A stretch of DNA of 64,000 nucleotides from CAMLIZ01 sp040758375. GTDB lineage: Bacteria; Pseudomonadota; Gammaproteobacteria; Burkholderiales; Burkholderiaceae_C. Positions 52,754 to 61,102 of the stretch are shown here, one piece after another. Both the position numbers and the translations under genes were made by a program. Positions within the stretch are counted from its first letter, which is position 1, and the number at the start of each line of letters is the position of its first letter. The stretch lies in the NCBI GenBank assembly GCA_040758375.1, contig JBFLWE010000011.1, positions 1 to 64,000 of the forward strand, written 5' to 3'. The notes beneath the pieces are model-generated. The model was not told the origin of the DNA. It was given only the letters and a program-made list of their open reading frames with translations, and ran no database searches.

Positions 52754-53461
52754 ATGTCCTCTCGCCGCCCCTTCCGTCCCCTTGCCTTGCTGGCCGCATC
52801 GCTGTTGGCATGCGGCAGCGCACAAGCGGCGCTGTGGGGCTACGTCGATGGCCGGGGCGTCGCGCATGTGGCCACCGAACAGGTGGACTCCCGCTACAGC
52901 CTGGTGCTGGGCGATGCAGCGGCACCGCGCGTGTTCGGCAAGACCGATTCCGCCGGCGGCCTGCTGACCTGGCTGGAGATCGCGCCCGAGGTCAAGGCGG
53001 TGCAGCACCTGCTGCGCGAGGCCTCGCAGAAGCACGGCGTGGACGTGGAGCTGCTGAAGGCCCTGATCGCGGTGGAGTCGGGCTTCAACGCCAAGGCCGT
53101 GTCGCCGCGCGGCGCCATCGGGCTGATGCAGCTGATGCCCGACACCGCCGACCGCTACGCGACGCAGCGCGAGCGCCAGCAGCCCGCCGAAAAGCGCCTG
53201 TTCGACGCGCGCACCAACATCTTCACCGGTGCGCGCATGCTGGCCGACCTGACGCGCCGCTTCGGCAGCATCGACCTCGCGCTGGCCGCGTGGAACGCCG
53301 GCGAAGGCCGGGTGCGGCGCGCCGGCGGCATGCCCCAGATCGACGAGACGCTGGGCCATGTGCAGATGGTGCTCGAGCTGTACTGGGCGCTGCTGCAGCG
53401 CAGCCTGCCGAAGCAGGCGCAGGAGATGCGGCTGGTGCCGGCGACCGGGGCCCCCGAATAG
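52754..53461 (+). CDS. Lytic transglycosylase (SLT domain)
   Basis: A 235-residue secreted peptidoglycan lyase. The signal peptide runs to AQAALWGYVDGRG. After a short unique part (30-75), the SLT domain shows the catalytic Glu in LIAVESGFNAKAVSPRGAIG, then LMQLMPDTADRY, DARTNIFTGARMLADL and ALAAWNAGEG. It cuts the glycan strand forming 1,6-anhydro-MurNAc. The ATG at 52754 gives a proper signal peptide; the frame is open upstream. Ends 76 bases before ada. Confidence 0.92.
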   Translation: MSSRRPFRPLALLAASLLACGSAQAALWGYVDGRGVAHVATEQVDSRYSLVLGDAAAPRVFGKTDSAGGLLTWLEIAPEVKAVQHLLREASQKHGVDVELLKALIAVESGFNAKAVSPRGAIGLMQLMPDTADRYATQRERQQPAEKRLFDARTNIFTGARMLADLTRRFGSIDLALAAWNAGEGRVRRAGGMPQIDETLGHVQMVLELYWALLQRSLPKQAQEMRLVPATGAPE

Positions 53462-53537
53462 GAATTCGACCGCAAGCAGCGGAGCGCGCCGCGCCGCGCG
53501 AAGATCGACCATGCGTCCATCGCGCCTTCGAGGCGGC

Positions 53538-54605
53538 ATGGAGCAGCAGATGAAACCTTCTTTCCCGACCGATGAAGCCCGCTGGGCGGCCGTGGCGCGC
53601 CGCGATGCCGCCGCCGACGGCGCGTTTTTCTACTCGGTGCGCACCACCGGCGTGTACTGCCGGCCGTCTTGTGGCGCGCGGCTGCCGCGGCGCGAGAACG
53701 TGGCCTTCCACGCCGACGCGGCGGCCGCCGAGCGGGCCGGCTTTCGCCCCTGCAGGCGCTGCAAGCCCACCGGCGATTCGGCGCAGGCGCAGCAGGCGGC
53801 GCTGGTGGCCGCGGCCTGCCGCAGCATCGAGGCGGCCGAGCAGGCGCCGCGCCTGGACACACTGGCCGACGCCGCGGGCTTGAGCCCCTACCACTTCCAC
53901 CGCGTGTTCAAGGCGCTGACCGGCCTGACGCCGCGGGCCTATGCCGCCGCGCACCGCCACCGCAGGCTGCGCGAGGAGTTGCCGCGCAGCGCCAGCGTCA
54001 CCGACGCGATCTACGGCGCGGGGTATGGCTCGAACGGACGCTTCTATGCCACCTCGTCGCAGGTGCTGGGCATGCCGCCGCGCCGCTACCGCAGCGGCGG
54101 CGAAGGCGCGGCGGTGCGCTTTGCGGTGGGGCAGTGCACGCTGGGCGCGATCCTGGTGGCGGCCACCGAGCAGGGCGTGTGCGCCATCGCGCTGGGCGAC
54201 GAGCCCGAGGCGCTGGTACGTGAGCTGCAGGACCGGTTCCCGAAGGCCGAGCTGATCGGCGGCGATGCGCGGTTCGAGCGCTGGGTGGCCCAGGTGGTGG
54301 GGCTGGTGGAGGCACCGCGGCTGGGGCTCGATCTGCCGCTCGATGTGCGCGGCACCGCGTTCCAGCAGCGCGTGTGGCAGGCGCTGCGCGAGATCCCGCC
54401 GGGCGAGACGGCCAGTTATGCCGACATCGCCCAGCGCATCGGCCAGCCGGCCTCGGTGCGTGCGGTGGCGCAGGCCTGCGGCGCCAACCCGCTGGCGGTG
54501 GCCATTCCCTGCCATCGCGTGGTGCGGCGCGACGGTGGCCTGTCGGGCTACCGCTGGGGCGTGGAGCGCAAGCGGGCGCTGCTGGAGCGCGAGGGGGCGC
54601 GATGA
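53538..54605 (+). CDS. ada: Bifunctional Ada: methyl-sensing activator and O6-methylguanine transferase
   Basis: A 355-residue adaptive-response protein. The N-terminal zinc domain has C41, C45, C72 and C75, one of which accepts the methyl of a phosphotriester and turns the protein into an activator. An AraC-type DNA-binding domain follows (about 85-190). The C-terminal methyltransferase has the active C325 in AIPCHRVVRRDGG, with SYADIAQRIGQPASVRAV before it. The start at 53538 (GAGGCGGC before ATG) could also be the in-frame ATG at 53550. It heads the operon with the 2OG oxygenase and alkB and controls it. Confidence 0.95.
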   Translation: MEQQMKPSFPTDEARWAAVARRDAAADGAFFYSVRTTGVYCRPSCGARLPRRENVAFHADAAAAERAGFRPCRRCKPTGDSAQAQQAALVAAACRSIEAAEQAPRLDTLADAAGLSPYHFHRVFKALTGLTPRAYAAAHRHRRLREELPRSASVTDAIYGAGYGSNGRFYATSSQVLGMPPRRYRSGGEGAAVRFAVGQCTLGAILVAATEQGVCAIALGDEPEALVRELQDRFPKAELIGGDARFERWVAQVVGLVEAPRLGLDLPLDVRGTAFQQRVWQALREIPPGETASYADIAQRIGQPASVRAVAQACGANPLAVAIPCHRVVRRDGGLSGYRWGVERKRALLEREGAR

Positions 54606-55339
54606 GTGCCGCAGCGACGCAGGCGCCGGAACAGGGCGTGCACGAGCGCCTGGCCGCGATCGACTGGGCCGAGGTGGAACAGGCGCTGGACGCGCAAGGC
54701 TGGGCGATGGTCGCGCAGCTGCTGCCGGCCGCCACCTGCCGCGAGATCGCCGGCTGGTACGGCGATGACGCGCGCTTTCGCAGCCGCGTCGTGATGCAGC
54801 GCCACGGCTTCGGCCAGGGCGAATACAAGTACTTCGGCCACCCGCTGCCCGGCATCGTGGACCTGCTGCGCGCGCAGATGTACCGGCCGCTGGCCGTCAT
54901 CGCCAACCGCTGGCAGGCTGCGCTGGGGCTGCCGGCGCGGTTTCCCCTGGAGCATGCGCGCTTCATCGGGCAGTGCCACGCCGCCGGGCAGCGGCGGCCC
55001 ACGCCCTTGCTGCTGCAATACGGCCCCGGCGACTACAACTGCCTGCACCAGGACCTGTACGGCGAGCAGGTGTTTGCGCTGCAGGTGGCGGTGTTGCTCT
55101 CGCAGCCCGGGCGCGACTTCACCGGCGGCGAGTTCGTGCTGGCCGAGCAGCGCCCGCGCATGCAGAGCCGGCCCGACGTGGTGCCGCTGCAGCAGGGCGA
55201 TGCGGTGGTGTTCGCGGTCAACGAGCGGCCGGTGCAGGGCACGCGCGGGGTCTATCGCGTGAAGCTGCGCCATGGCGTGAGCCGCGTGCGCACGGGCCGC
55301 CGCCACACGCTGGGCGTGATCTTCCATGACGCAGTCTGA
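54602..55339 (+). CDS. 2-oxoglutarate/Fe(II) oxygenase between ada and alkB
   Basis: A 245-residue oxygenase. The iron ligands H149 and D151 are in LHQDLYGE, and H224 in KLRHGVSRVR. QYGPGDYNCLHQDLYGEQVF and LSQPGRDFTGGEFVL form the double-stranded beta-helix core, and R230 or R233 probably binds 2-oxoglutarate. The family (2OG-Fe(II) oxygenase, prolyl-hydroxylase-like) is often found beside ada and alkB in Burkholderiales, but its substrate is, to my knowledge, not established. It overlaps ada as ATGA and alkB by 14 bases, so it belongs to the same alkylation-response operon. Confidence 0.88.
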   Translation: MSAAATQAPEQGVHERLAAIDWAEVEQALDAQGWAMVAQLLPAATCREIAGWYGDDARFRSRVVMQRHGFGQGEYKYFGHPLPGIVDLLRAQMYRPLAVIANRWQAALGLPARFPLEHARFIGQCHAAGQRRPTPLLLQYGPGDYNCLHQDLYGEQVFALQVAVLLSQPGRDFTGGEFVLAEQRPRMQSRPDVVPLQQGDAVVFAVNERPVQGTRGVYRVKLRHGVSRVRTGRRHTLGVIFHDAV

Positions 55340-55970
55340 GCTGTTCGCCGACGCCGCGGTGCTGCCGCTGGCCGAGGGCGCCTGCGTGCTGCGCGGCTTT
55401 GCCCTGGACGTGGCGCAAGACCTGCTGGCCCGCCTGCAGGCCGAGGTGGTCGCGGCGGCACCCTGGCGCCACCTGGTCACGCCCGGCGGCTACCGCATGT
55501 CGGTGGCCATGACCAACTGCGGGCGCGTGGGTTGGGTCTCGGACCCCACCGGCTACCGCTACGACGCGCGCGACCCCGGCAGCGGCCGGCCCTGGCCGCC
55601 GATGCCCGAAGGGTTCGAGCGCCTGGCCGCGCACGCGGCCGAAGCGGCGGGCTTTCGCGGCTTTGTGCCCGACGCCTGCCTGGTGAACCGCTACGAACCC
55701 GGCAGCCGCCTCTCGCTGCACCAGGACCGCGACGAGCGCGACTTTTCGGCGCCCATCGTCTCCGTTTCGCTCGGGCTGCCGGCGGTGTTCCTGTTCGGCG
55801 GCTTGCAGCGCAGCGTGCGGCCGCAGCGCGTGCGGCTGCAGCATGGCGACGTGGTGGTCTGGGGTGGCGCCTCGCGGCTGGCGTATCACGGCGTGGCGCC
55901 GTTGGCCGCCGGCACGCATGCGCTGCTGGGCGACTGCCGCGTGAACCTGACGTTCCGCAAGGCCTTGTGA
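55326..55970 (+). CDS. alkB: DNA oxidative demethylase AlkB
   Basis: A 214-residue 2OG/Fe(II) dioxygenase that removes 1-methyladenine and 3-methylcytosine lesions. H132 and D134 (LHQDRDERDF), H188 (YHGVAPL) and R205/R211 (CRVNLTFRK) are the usual ligands, and the nucleotide-recognition lid is at SVAMTNCGRVGWVSDPTGY. Length matches E. coli AlkB (216). It is the last gene of the ada operon. Its 3' end overlaps the convergent unknown gene by 85 bases. Confidence 0.96.
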   Translation: MTQSELFADAAVLPLAEGACVLRGFALDVAQDLLARLQAEVVAAAPWRHLVTPGGYRMSVAMTNCGRVGWVSDPTGYRYDARDPGSGRPWPPMPEGFERLAAHAAEAAGFRGFVPDACLVNRYEPGSRLSLHQDRDERDFSAPIVSVSLGLPAVFLFGGLQRSVRPQRVRLQHGDVVVWGGASRLAYHGVAPLAAGTHALLGDCRVNLTFRKAL

Positions 55971-57049
55971 GGCTGCGTGCGTAGCGGGTGCTGCACGGGC
56001 GTTGCGATGGTCACCGCTGCCTCCTCGATGCGGCCCTGCGACTCCAGCGCCCAGCCCTCGGTGGCGGCGGCCCGGCTCAGCCACTGCCATGAGTCGCCGG
56101 CGAGCTTGCGGCGCCCGGCGTACTGCACGATGTGCTCGCACTCGCCCATGCTCAGCGACAGCGCCAGCCGCTGCCAGCGCCGCTGCACCAGCGGGTGTTG
56201 CCAGGCTTCCTCCATCGCGCGGCGCAAGGCCGGGCCGTCGGCCATGGGGCCTGCGGCCACGCGGCGCGCGAGCAGGGTGTGCATGAACACCTGGTAGGTC
56301 TGGCGCGCGGCGCTGCTGGGCATCACCGCGGCCAGGTCGGCCATGTTGCGCGCATAGGCCGGCCGCGTGAACAGCAGCGTGAGCAGCGTCTGCAGCGCTT
56401 GCACCGGGTTGAGCACGCGCAGCCGGTTGGGCGGCAGCACCAGCAACGGCAGCGCGGCCACCTGTGCATGCTTCAGCGGCGTGGCCAGGCTCATCAGCAC
56501 CGCCAGGCGCCGCCACTCGGCGGCGTCCAGCCCGGCGATGCGCTCGACGTGGCCGCATTCGATCTGGTGCGCGAAGCCCAGCGCGTCGTCCCACCCGCAG
56601 TGGGCCTTGGCCGCCGCGGCGCGCGCGCTCAGCGTCACCAGGTTGCCCGCGGCGATGCCAGCGCCGTGGAACACACGCTCCACCACCGCATCGGTGGGCT
56701 GGCCGGTGCCCTGGGTGAGCGGCTCGCGGGTCACCGGGCAGCGCGCCACTTCGAGCTGCGCCAGGAAGTTGGGCGTGACCTGCAGCGCCTCGAAGCTCTG
56801 GCCGCGCAGCCAGGCCGACAGCCGCAGCTGCAGCCATTGGCGCACCGCCGTGCTGGGCCGCAGGGTGCGGTGGCCGAACACGGCCTGGCCTGCCTGCCAG
56901 CCCTGGCGCACCGGGTTGCCGGCGTGCAGCTGCTCGGCCGGCGGCACCAGGCGGTAGCGGGCATGGTCCCAGCCGATCTCGAAGCCCGGTGCATCGGGCG
57001 TGTCGGCAGCGGCGAGGGTGTCGTTCGCGAACAAGACGGCTTGGGACAT
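55886..57049 (-). CDS. Conserved hypothetical protein, overlapping alkB antisense
   Basis: A 387-residue soluble protein. It has a central helix-rich region (ATPLKHAQVAALPLLVLPPN, LLFTRPAYARNMADLAAVMP) and a CPVTREPLTQG stretch that may be part of a zinc or phosphate site. I do not recognise the family. Codon bias is like that of neighbouring genes. The last 85 bases lie antisense in the end of alkB, which leaves no room for a terminator between them. Upstream it faces a 95-bp gap and then the secreted protein gene on the same strand. Confidence 0.6.
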   Translation of the reverse strand: MSQAVLFANDTLAAADTPDAPGFEIGWDHARYRLVPPAEQLHAGNPVRQGWQAGQAVFGHRTLRPSTAVRQWLQLRLSAWLRGQSFEALQVTPNFLAQLEVARCPVTREPLTQGTGQPTDAVVERVFHGAGIAAGNLVTLSARAAAAKAHCGWDDALGFAHQIECGHVERIAGLDAAEWRRLAVLMSLATPLKHAQVAALPLLVLPPNRLRVLNPVQALQTLLTLLFTRPAYARNMADLAAVMPSSAARQTYQVFMHTLLARRVAAGPMADGPALRRAMEEAWQHPLVQRRWQRLALSLSMGECEHIVQYAGRRKLAGDSWQWLSRAAATEGWALESQGRIEEAAVTIATPVQHPLRTQPHKALRNVRFTRQSPSSACVPAANGATP

Positions 57050-57144
57050 GGCTTCCTGCGGAATCGGTGCACCGGGACGTCCCCGGCGCAGCCAGTCTCG
57101 CGGGCCACAGGCTCAAGGGATGAGCCACCCAGGAGCCTTCCGCC

Positions 57145-57483
57145 TCAGCTTTCCCGGAACTCGATGTTCAGCACGTACTCCTCGCCGGCGGCCAGCCCCT
57201 CGCAACGCAGGCTGCGCAAGGCGTGGCGCACGTGCCAGTGGTAGCGTTGCGGCACGCCGGCCACCCGCACCCTGGCCGGCTGGCCGCCGCGCGCCTGGAA
57301 GCGCACGTGCACGAAGCCGGGCGACTCGAACCGGGCCACCACCGGCTGCAGTTCGTCCTGCAGGTGCTGGGCCAGCCGCGGACAGGCGGCCACGGCATCG
57401 TGCTGGGCCGCACGCGTGGGGCCGGCGGCGAGCGCCAAGGCGGTGAAAGACAACGCGGCCACCAGCGGCAGCATGCGGGACAT
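57145..57483 (-). CDS. Small secreted protein, unknown function
   Basis: A 112-residue exported protein. Signal peptide: MSRMLPLVAALSFTALALAA, cleaved near TRAAQHD. The mature part of about 85 residues has two Cys (VAACPRLAQHL and LRCEGLAAGEEYVL) that could pair, strands such as PGFVHVRFQARGG, and ends in LNIEFRES. The TonB-C-like phrase LRCEGLAAGEEYVLNIEFR suggests a small TonB/AMIN-like fold, which is only a guess. The ATG at 57483 is used because GAGGAG stands six to eight bases before it. It is divergent from the WYL regulator. Confidence 0.65.
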   Translation of the reverse strand: MSRMLPLVAALSFTALALAAGPTRAAQHDAVAACPRLAQHLQDELQPVVARFESPGFVHVRFQARGGQPARVRVAGVPQRYHWHVRHALRSLRCEGLAAGEEYVLNIEFRES

Positions 57484-57658
57484 GGCCATCTCCTCAAAAT
57501 TCAGTCGATGGCCGGCAGCGTAGGCAGGCGTTGGGCCCGCTCCAAGCGGCGTGCGACGGCCTGCAGCTGCGGCCGACGAAACCAGCGTACCGCGCGACAG
57601 GCGGGAAGCCTGCAAGCGCAGGCTCATGGCGTGAGCCACCCTGAAGCAGAATGGCGGC

Positions 57659-58639
57659 ATGGACCGAACCGAACGCTTCTACAAGATCGAGATGCTGATC
57701 CGCACGCGCGGCAGCGTGAGCTTCGCCGAGCTGATGCAGGAGCTGGGTGTCAGCCGCGCCACCTTGAAGCGTGACCTCGAATACCTGCGCGAGCGGCTGG
57801 ACGCGCCGATCGTGTACGACCGCTTCGACAACGGCTACAAGCTGCAGGCCGACCCGCGCGACGCGCGCCAGGTGAAGCACGAGCTGCCCGGCGTGTGGTT
57901 CAGCGAGCGCGAGATCCATGCGCTGCTCACGATGCACCAGCTGATCCAGGGGCTCGACGAAGGCGGCGTGCTGGCGCGCCACCTGCAGCCGCTGCTCGAC
58001 AAGCTGCACGGCATGCTGGGCGCCAGCGAGGGCGAGGCGCGCGAGCTGATGAAGCGGGTGAAGATCGCCAACCCCGCGCGCCGGCCGGTGGCGCCACGCC
58101 ATTTCGAGCTGATCGGCAGCGCGCTCACGCACCGGCAGCGCGTGCAGATGAGCTACTGGGTGCGCAGTCGCCGGCAGCAGACCGAGCGCACCGTGTCGCC
58201 GCAGCGGCTGGTGCACTACCGCAACACCTGGTACCTGGACGCCTGGTGCCACGACAGCGACGGCCTGCGCCGCTTTGCGCTGGACGCGATACGCGAGGCC
58301 TCGCTGCTGGAGCAGCGCGCCAAGGACGTCGCCCTGAAGACCATCGAGGCCGAGCTCGACGCCGGCTACGGCGTGTTCAGCGGCGCCAAGGTGCAATGGG
58401 CGACGCTGCAGTTCTCGCCCGAGGCCGCGCAGTGGGTGGCGCACGAGCAGTGGCATCCGCAGCAGCAGGCGGTGCTGCACGAGGACGGCGCGCTCACGCT
58501 GCGCCTGCCCTATGCCGATGCCACCGAGCTGGCGATGGACGTGCTGCGCCATGGCGAGCAGGTGCGCGTGCTGTCGCCCGCGGCGCTGGCGCAGCGCGTG
58601 GCGCGCAGCCTGCAGCAGGCGGCAGCGCAATACGGCTGA
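57659..58639 (+). CDS. WYL-domain transcriptional regulator
   Basis: A 326-residue regulator. An N-terminal DeoR-type helix-turn-helix (SFAELMQELGVSRATLKRDLEYLRERLDAP) is followed by the WYL domain, with the signature read here as NTWYLDAWCHDSDGLRRFAL and a typical WCX tail at the C-terminus (LTLRLPYADATELAMDVLRHG). WYL proteins bind nucleic acid or nucleotide ligands and often control DNA-damage or defence genes. Its target is not evident. It stands alone between the secreted protein gene and a DUF4198-like gene. Confidence 0.88.
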   Translation: MDRTERFYKIEMLIRTRGSVSFAELMQELGVSRATLKRDLEYLRERLDAPIVYDRFDNGYKLQADPRDARQVKHELPGVWFSEREIHALLTMHQLIQGLDEGGVLARHLQPLLDKLHGMLGASEGEARELMKRVKIANPARRPVAPRHFELIGSALTHRQRVQMSYWVRSRRQQTERTVSPQRLVHYRNTWYLDAWCHDSDGLRRFALDAIREASLLEQRAKDVALKTIEAELDAGYGVFSGAKVQWATLQFSPEAAQWVAHEQWHPQQQAVLHEDGALTLRLPYADATELAMDVLRHGEQVRVLSPAALAQRVARSLQQAAAQYG

Positions 58640-58700
58640 GGCGCTCGGGCTGGGGCTTGGCGCTGCATCCACCGTCGCGCCTGCCGCGTACCCTGTGCAC

Positions 58701-59474
58701 ATGAAGCACCTTGCCATGCTGCTGGTCCTGGGCGCTGCCACGCTGGCGGCCCGGGCGCACGACACCTGGTTTGCGCCCCTGTCCCGGCAGGAGGGCGGCA
58801 CGCTGCTGGCCCTGGGCACCGGCAACCGCTTCCCGAAACAGGAGTTCGCAGTGGGCATGGAGCACCTGCGCATGAGCGGTTGCGCCACCGGGCAGGGCGT
58901 GCCCGCCCGGCTGGCGCCTTGGCAGCAGGCCCGCCATGCGCTGCTGATGCACGCCGCGGCGCCCGCGCCCGACACCGCGGGCCTCAGCTGCTGGGCGCAG
59001 CTGCTGCCGATGGAGATCGAGCTGTCAGCCGAGACGGTGGAGGTGTACCTGGACGAGATTCACGCGCCCCAACCGGTGCGGCAGGCCTGGGCCGAGCGCA
59101 GGGCGCGCGGCGCCGTCTGGAAGGAGCGCTACACCAAGCATGCGCGCATCGAACTGGGGGACGGCCCACCGATGGCCCGTGCCACCGGGATGGACCTCGA
59201 CGCTCGGCTGGAGGCCGCGTCCCGGCGGCCACGCGCCGGCGAAGCGCTGGCGTTCCAGGTGCTGCTGGCCGGGCAGCCGCTGGCCGGGCTGCCAATGGAG
59301 CTGGTGGACGGGCAGGGGGCGTCAGGTGGCTGGGCGGTGACCGACGCGCAGGGCCGGCTGCGCCTGCCTGCGCCGCGCGCGGGCCGCTGGGTGCTGCGCG
59401 GCACGCACCTGCAGGCCGTGGACGGCGACGCGTGGGAAAGCCGCTTCCTGACGCTGGCCTTCGAGCTGCGGTGA
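58701..59474 (+). CDS. Secreted DUF4198-like protein
   Basis: A 257-residue exported protein. Signal peptide: MKHLAMLLVLGAATLAARA, cleaved before HDTWFAPL. The mature protein opens with HDTWF, a His-containing start typical of DUF4198, a periplasmic family often associated with nickel or cobalt uptake. It continues with LLALGTGNRFP and a C-terminal beta-sandwich (GEALAFQVLLAGQPLAGLPM, GWAVTDAQGRLRLPAPRAG). If metal-linked, it may work with the nearby HupE-like protein. Two Cys (SGCATG, LSCWAQ) are present. Confidence 0.75.
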   Translation: MKHLAMLLVLGAATLAARAHDTWFAPLSRQEGGTLLALGTGNRFPKQEFAVGMEHLRMSGCATGQGVPARLAPWQQARHALLMHAAAPAPDTAGLSCWAQLLPMEIELSAETVEVYLDEIHAPQPVRQAWAERRARGAVWKERYTKHARIELGDGPPMARATGMDLDARLEAASRRPRAGEALAFQVLLAGQPLAGLPMELVDGQGASGGWAVTDAQGRLRLPAPRAGRWVLRGTHLQAVDGDAWESRFLTLAFELR

Positions 59475-59484
59475 GGAACGCGCC

Positions 59485-59778
59485 TCACCCCAGCCCGTGC
59501 CCTCCCACCACCTGCAGCTCGCGGTGCTCGCCGAACGAGGCGATCAGCGGCATGGCCTTGGCGATGGCGGCCTTCACCGAGGGCAGGTCGAGCGAGGCCT
59601 TGTGCGCCGCGGGGCTGTCCCACACCTCGGTGATCCACACCACGTCGGCATCGGCCGGGTCGTGCGCCACCACGTAGCTCCTGCAGCCCGGCATGGCGTC
59701 CACGCTGCTCAGCAAGATGGCCACGAGCTCGTCCCGCTTGCCGGGCGCGGCCTTGAAGCTGCCGATGAGTCCGTACAT
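59485..59778 (-). CDS. Antibiotic-biosynthesis-monooxygenase (ABM) domain protein
   Basis: A 97-residue small protein of the ABM/YgiN fold. It starts with YGLIGSFKAAPGKRDELVAIL, then MPGCRSYVVAHDPADADVVW, ITEVWDSPAAHKASL and ends with the typical FGEHRELQVVGG. Members are quinol monooxygenases or small antioxidant enzymes; the substrate is not determinable. The ATG at 59778 is chosen; upstream (59779-59971) no gene, repeat or RNA is visible. Confidence 0.85.
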   Translation of the reverse strand: MYGLIGSFKAAPGKRDELVAILLSSVDAMPGCRSYVVAHDPADADVVWITEVWDSPAAHKASLDLPSVKAAIAKAMPLIASFGEHRELQVVGGHGLG

Positions 59779-59971
59779 GGGGCGGTCCTTTCGGGCTGGA
59801 ACGTCTGCCTGTTGGCATGGTCCCTGGTCATGGGCGTCGCGTCCAGCTCCGGCGCTCGTGATGTGAGGGGCATGTTCGAAAGGGACTTCGTTTAGCGGCT
59901 GGCAGTCGCGGCAGATCAGGTCACGAGCCGGTCGCTGATCGAAGGAGGTGTGGCACGACGCAGGGTCGATG

Positions 59972-61102
59972 CTAGAACGCAAACAACGTCAACTCGAACA
60001 CCCGCTCCAGCAGCCACACAAAAGCCACGCCGGCGATCAGCGCCGAGCCGCCGGCGAAGATCCAGCGCGTGTACAGACGCGTGCGGCGCAGCCCGAAGGC
60101 CAGCGGCAGGAAGGCGGCCACGATCGCCAGCTGCCCCAGCTCGACACCGACGTTGAAGCCCACCAGCGCCAGCAGCAGCGCATCGCGCGGCAGCCCCAGG
60201 TCGGCCAGCACGCTGGCGAAGCCGAAGCCGTGGATCAGGCCGAACACGAAGGCCACCGTCCAGCGCCGCCCGTGGAACACCGGGAACACATTGTTCAGCG
60301 CCGCCAGCACCACCGACAGCGCGATCGCCGACTCCACCCAGCGTGAAGGCAGCGACACCACGCCCAGCGCGGCGAGCGAGAGGGTGATCGAGTGCGCCAC
60401 CGTGAAGGCGGTGACGGTGCGCACCACGTCCAGCGCGGGCTCGCGCAGGCCCGGCGCCGGCTGCCAGCGGCGGCCCTGCCACACCAGGGCCGCGGGCAGC
60501 AGCAGCGCGAGCAGGAACAGGATGTGGTCGTAGCCGATCCAGATGTGCCACACGCCTTCGCGCGCGTAGTCGGCAAACTGCGCCCAGCCGCCGCCGGCCT
60601 GCAGCTCGAACACCTGCGAGGGCGCCTGCGGGCCCAGCACCGCGCTGCGGTTGCGGCCCGGCGCCTGCAGGTTGAGCAGGCCGCGGTGCTGCGGGTCGAG
60701 CTCGGCGAACAGCCGGTAGCCCACCGTGAGCCGCGAGGGCCGGCGCGCGCAGTCGATCTGCAGCGGGATCACGGTGTAGGTGCCGTCGGTGTGGTCGTCC
60801 AGCGCCTGCGCGCCGGCGGCCAGCGTGCAGTCGGCATCGTCGGCGCGCAGGGCCAGGCGGGCGAGTGCGTAGCCGGCGATCTCTTGATGCCGGCTGCGCA
60901 CCTCGCCCCAGGTGAGCCGGCCGTCGCCGTCGGTGTCGAGCTCGAGCGCGTGGTCCAGGTCGCGCAGCGCGATGTCCCAGCGGCCGTGCAGCCGGCCGTC
61001 GTCGGCCACGGTGATCGAGAGGTAGCTGTCCGAGGGCTTGTGGGCCCGGGCGCCGGGCAGCCACAGCGCCAGCAGCAGCAGCGGCAGGAGCCATCGGGTC
61101 AT
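59972..61102 (-). CDS. HupE/UreJ-like membrane protein with an EF-hand loop
   Basis: A 376-residue membrane protein. Signal peptide: MTRWLLPLLLLALWLPGARA, then HKPSDSYL. The periplasmic part (21-190) contains a canonical calcium-binding EF-hand loop, DTDGDGRLTWGE (56-67, D56, D58, D60, E67). The C-terminal half has about six spans with IGYDHILFLLALLLP and FTVAHSITLSLAALG, the HupE/UreJ family signature (nickel/cobalt permease-like, with His in spans). It overlaps the TPR gene upstream as ATGA and is coupled to it. Confidence 0.85.
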   Translation of the reverse strand: MTRWLLPLLLLALWLPGARAHKPSDSYLSITVADDGRLHGRWDIALRDLDHALELDTDGDGRLTWGEVRSRHQEIAGYALARLALRADDADCTLAAGAQALDDHTDGTYTVIPLQIDCARRPSRLTVGYRLFAELDPQHRGLLNLQAPGRNRSAVLGPQAPSQVFELQAGGGWAQFADYAREGVWHIWIGYDHILFLLALLLPAALVWQGRRWQPAPGLREPALDVVRTVTAFTVAHSITLSLAALGVVSLPSRWVESAIALSVVLAALNNVFPVFHGRRWTVAFVFGLIHGFGFASVLADLGLPRDALLLALVGFNVGVELGQLAIVAAFLPLAFGLRRTRLYTRWIFAGGSALIAGVAFVWLLERVFELTLFAF

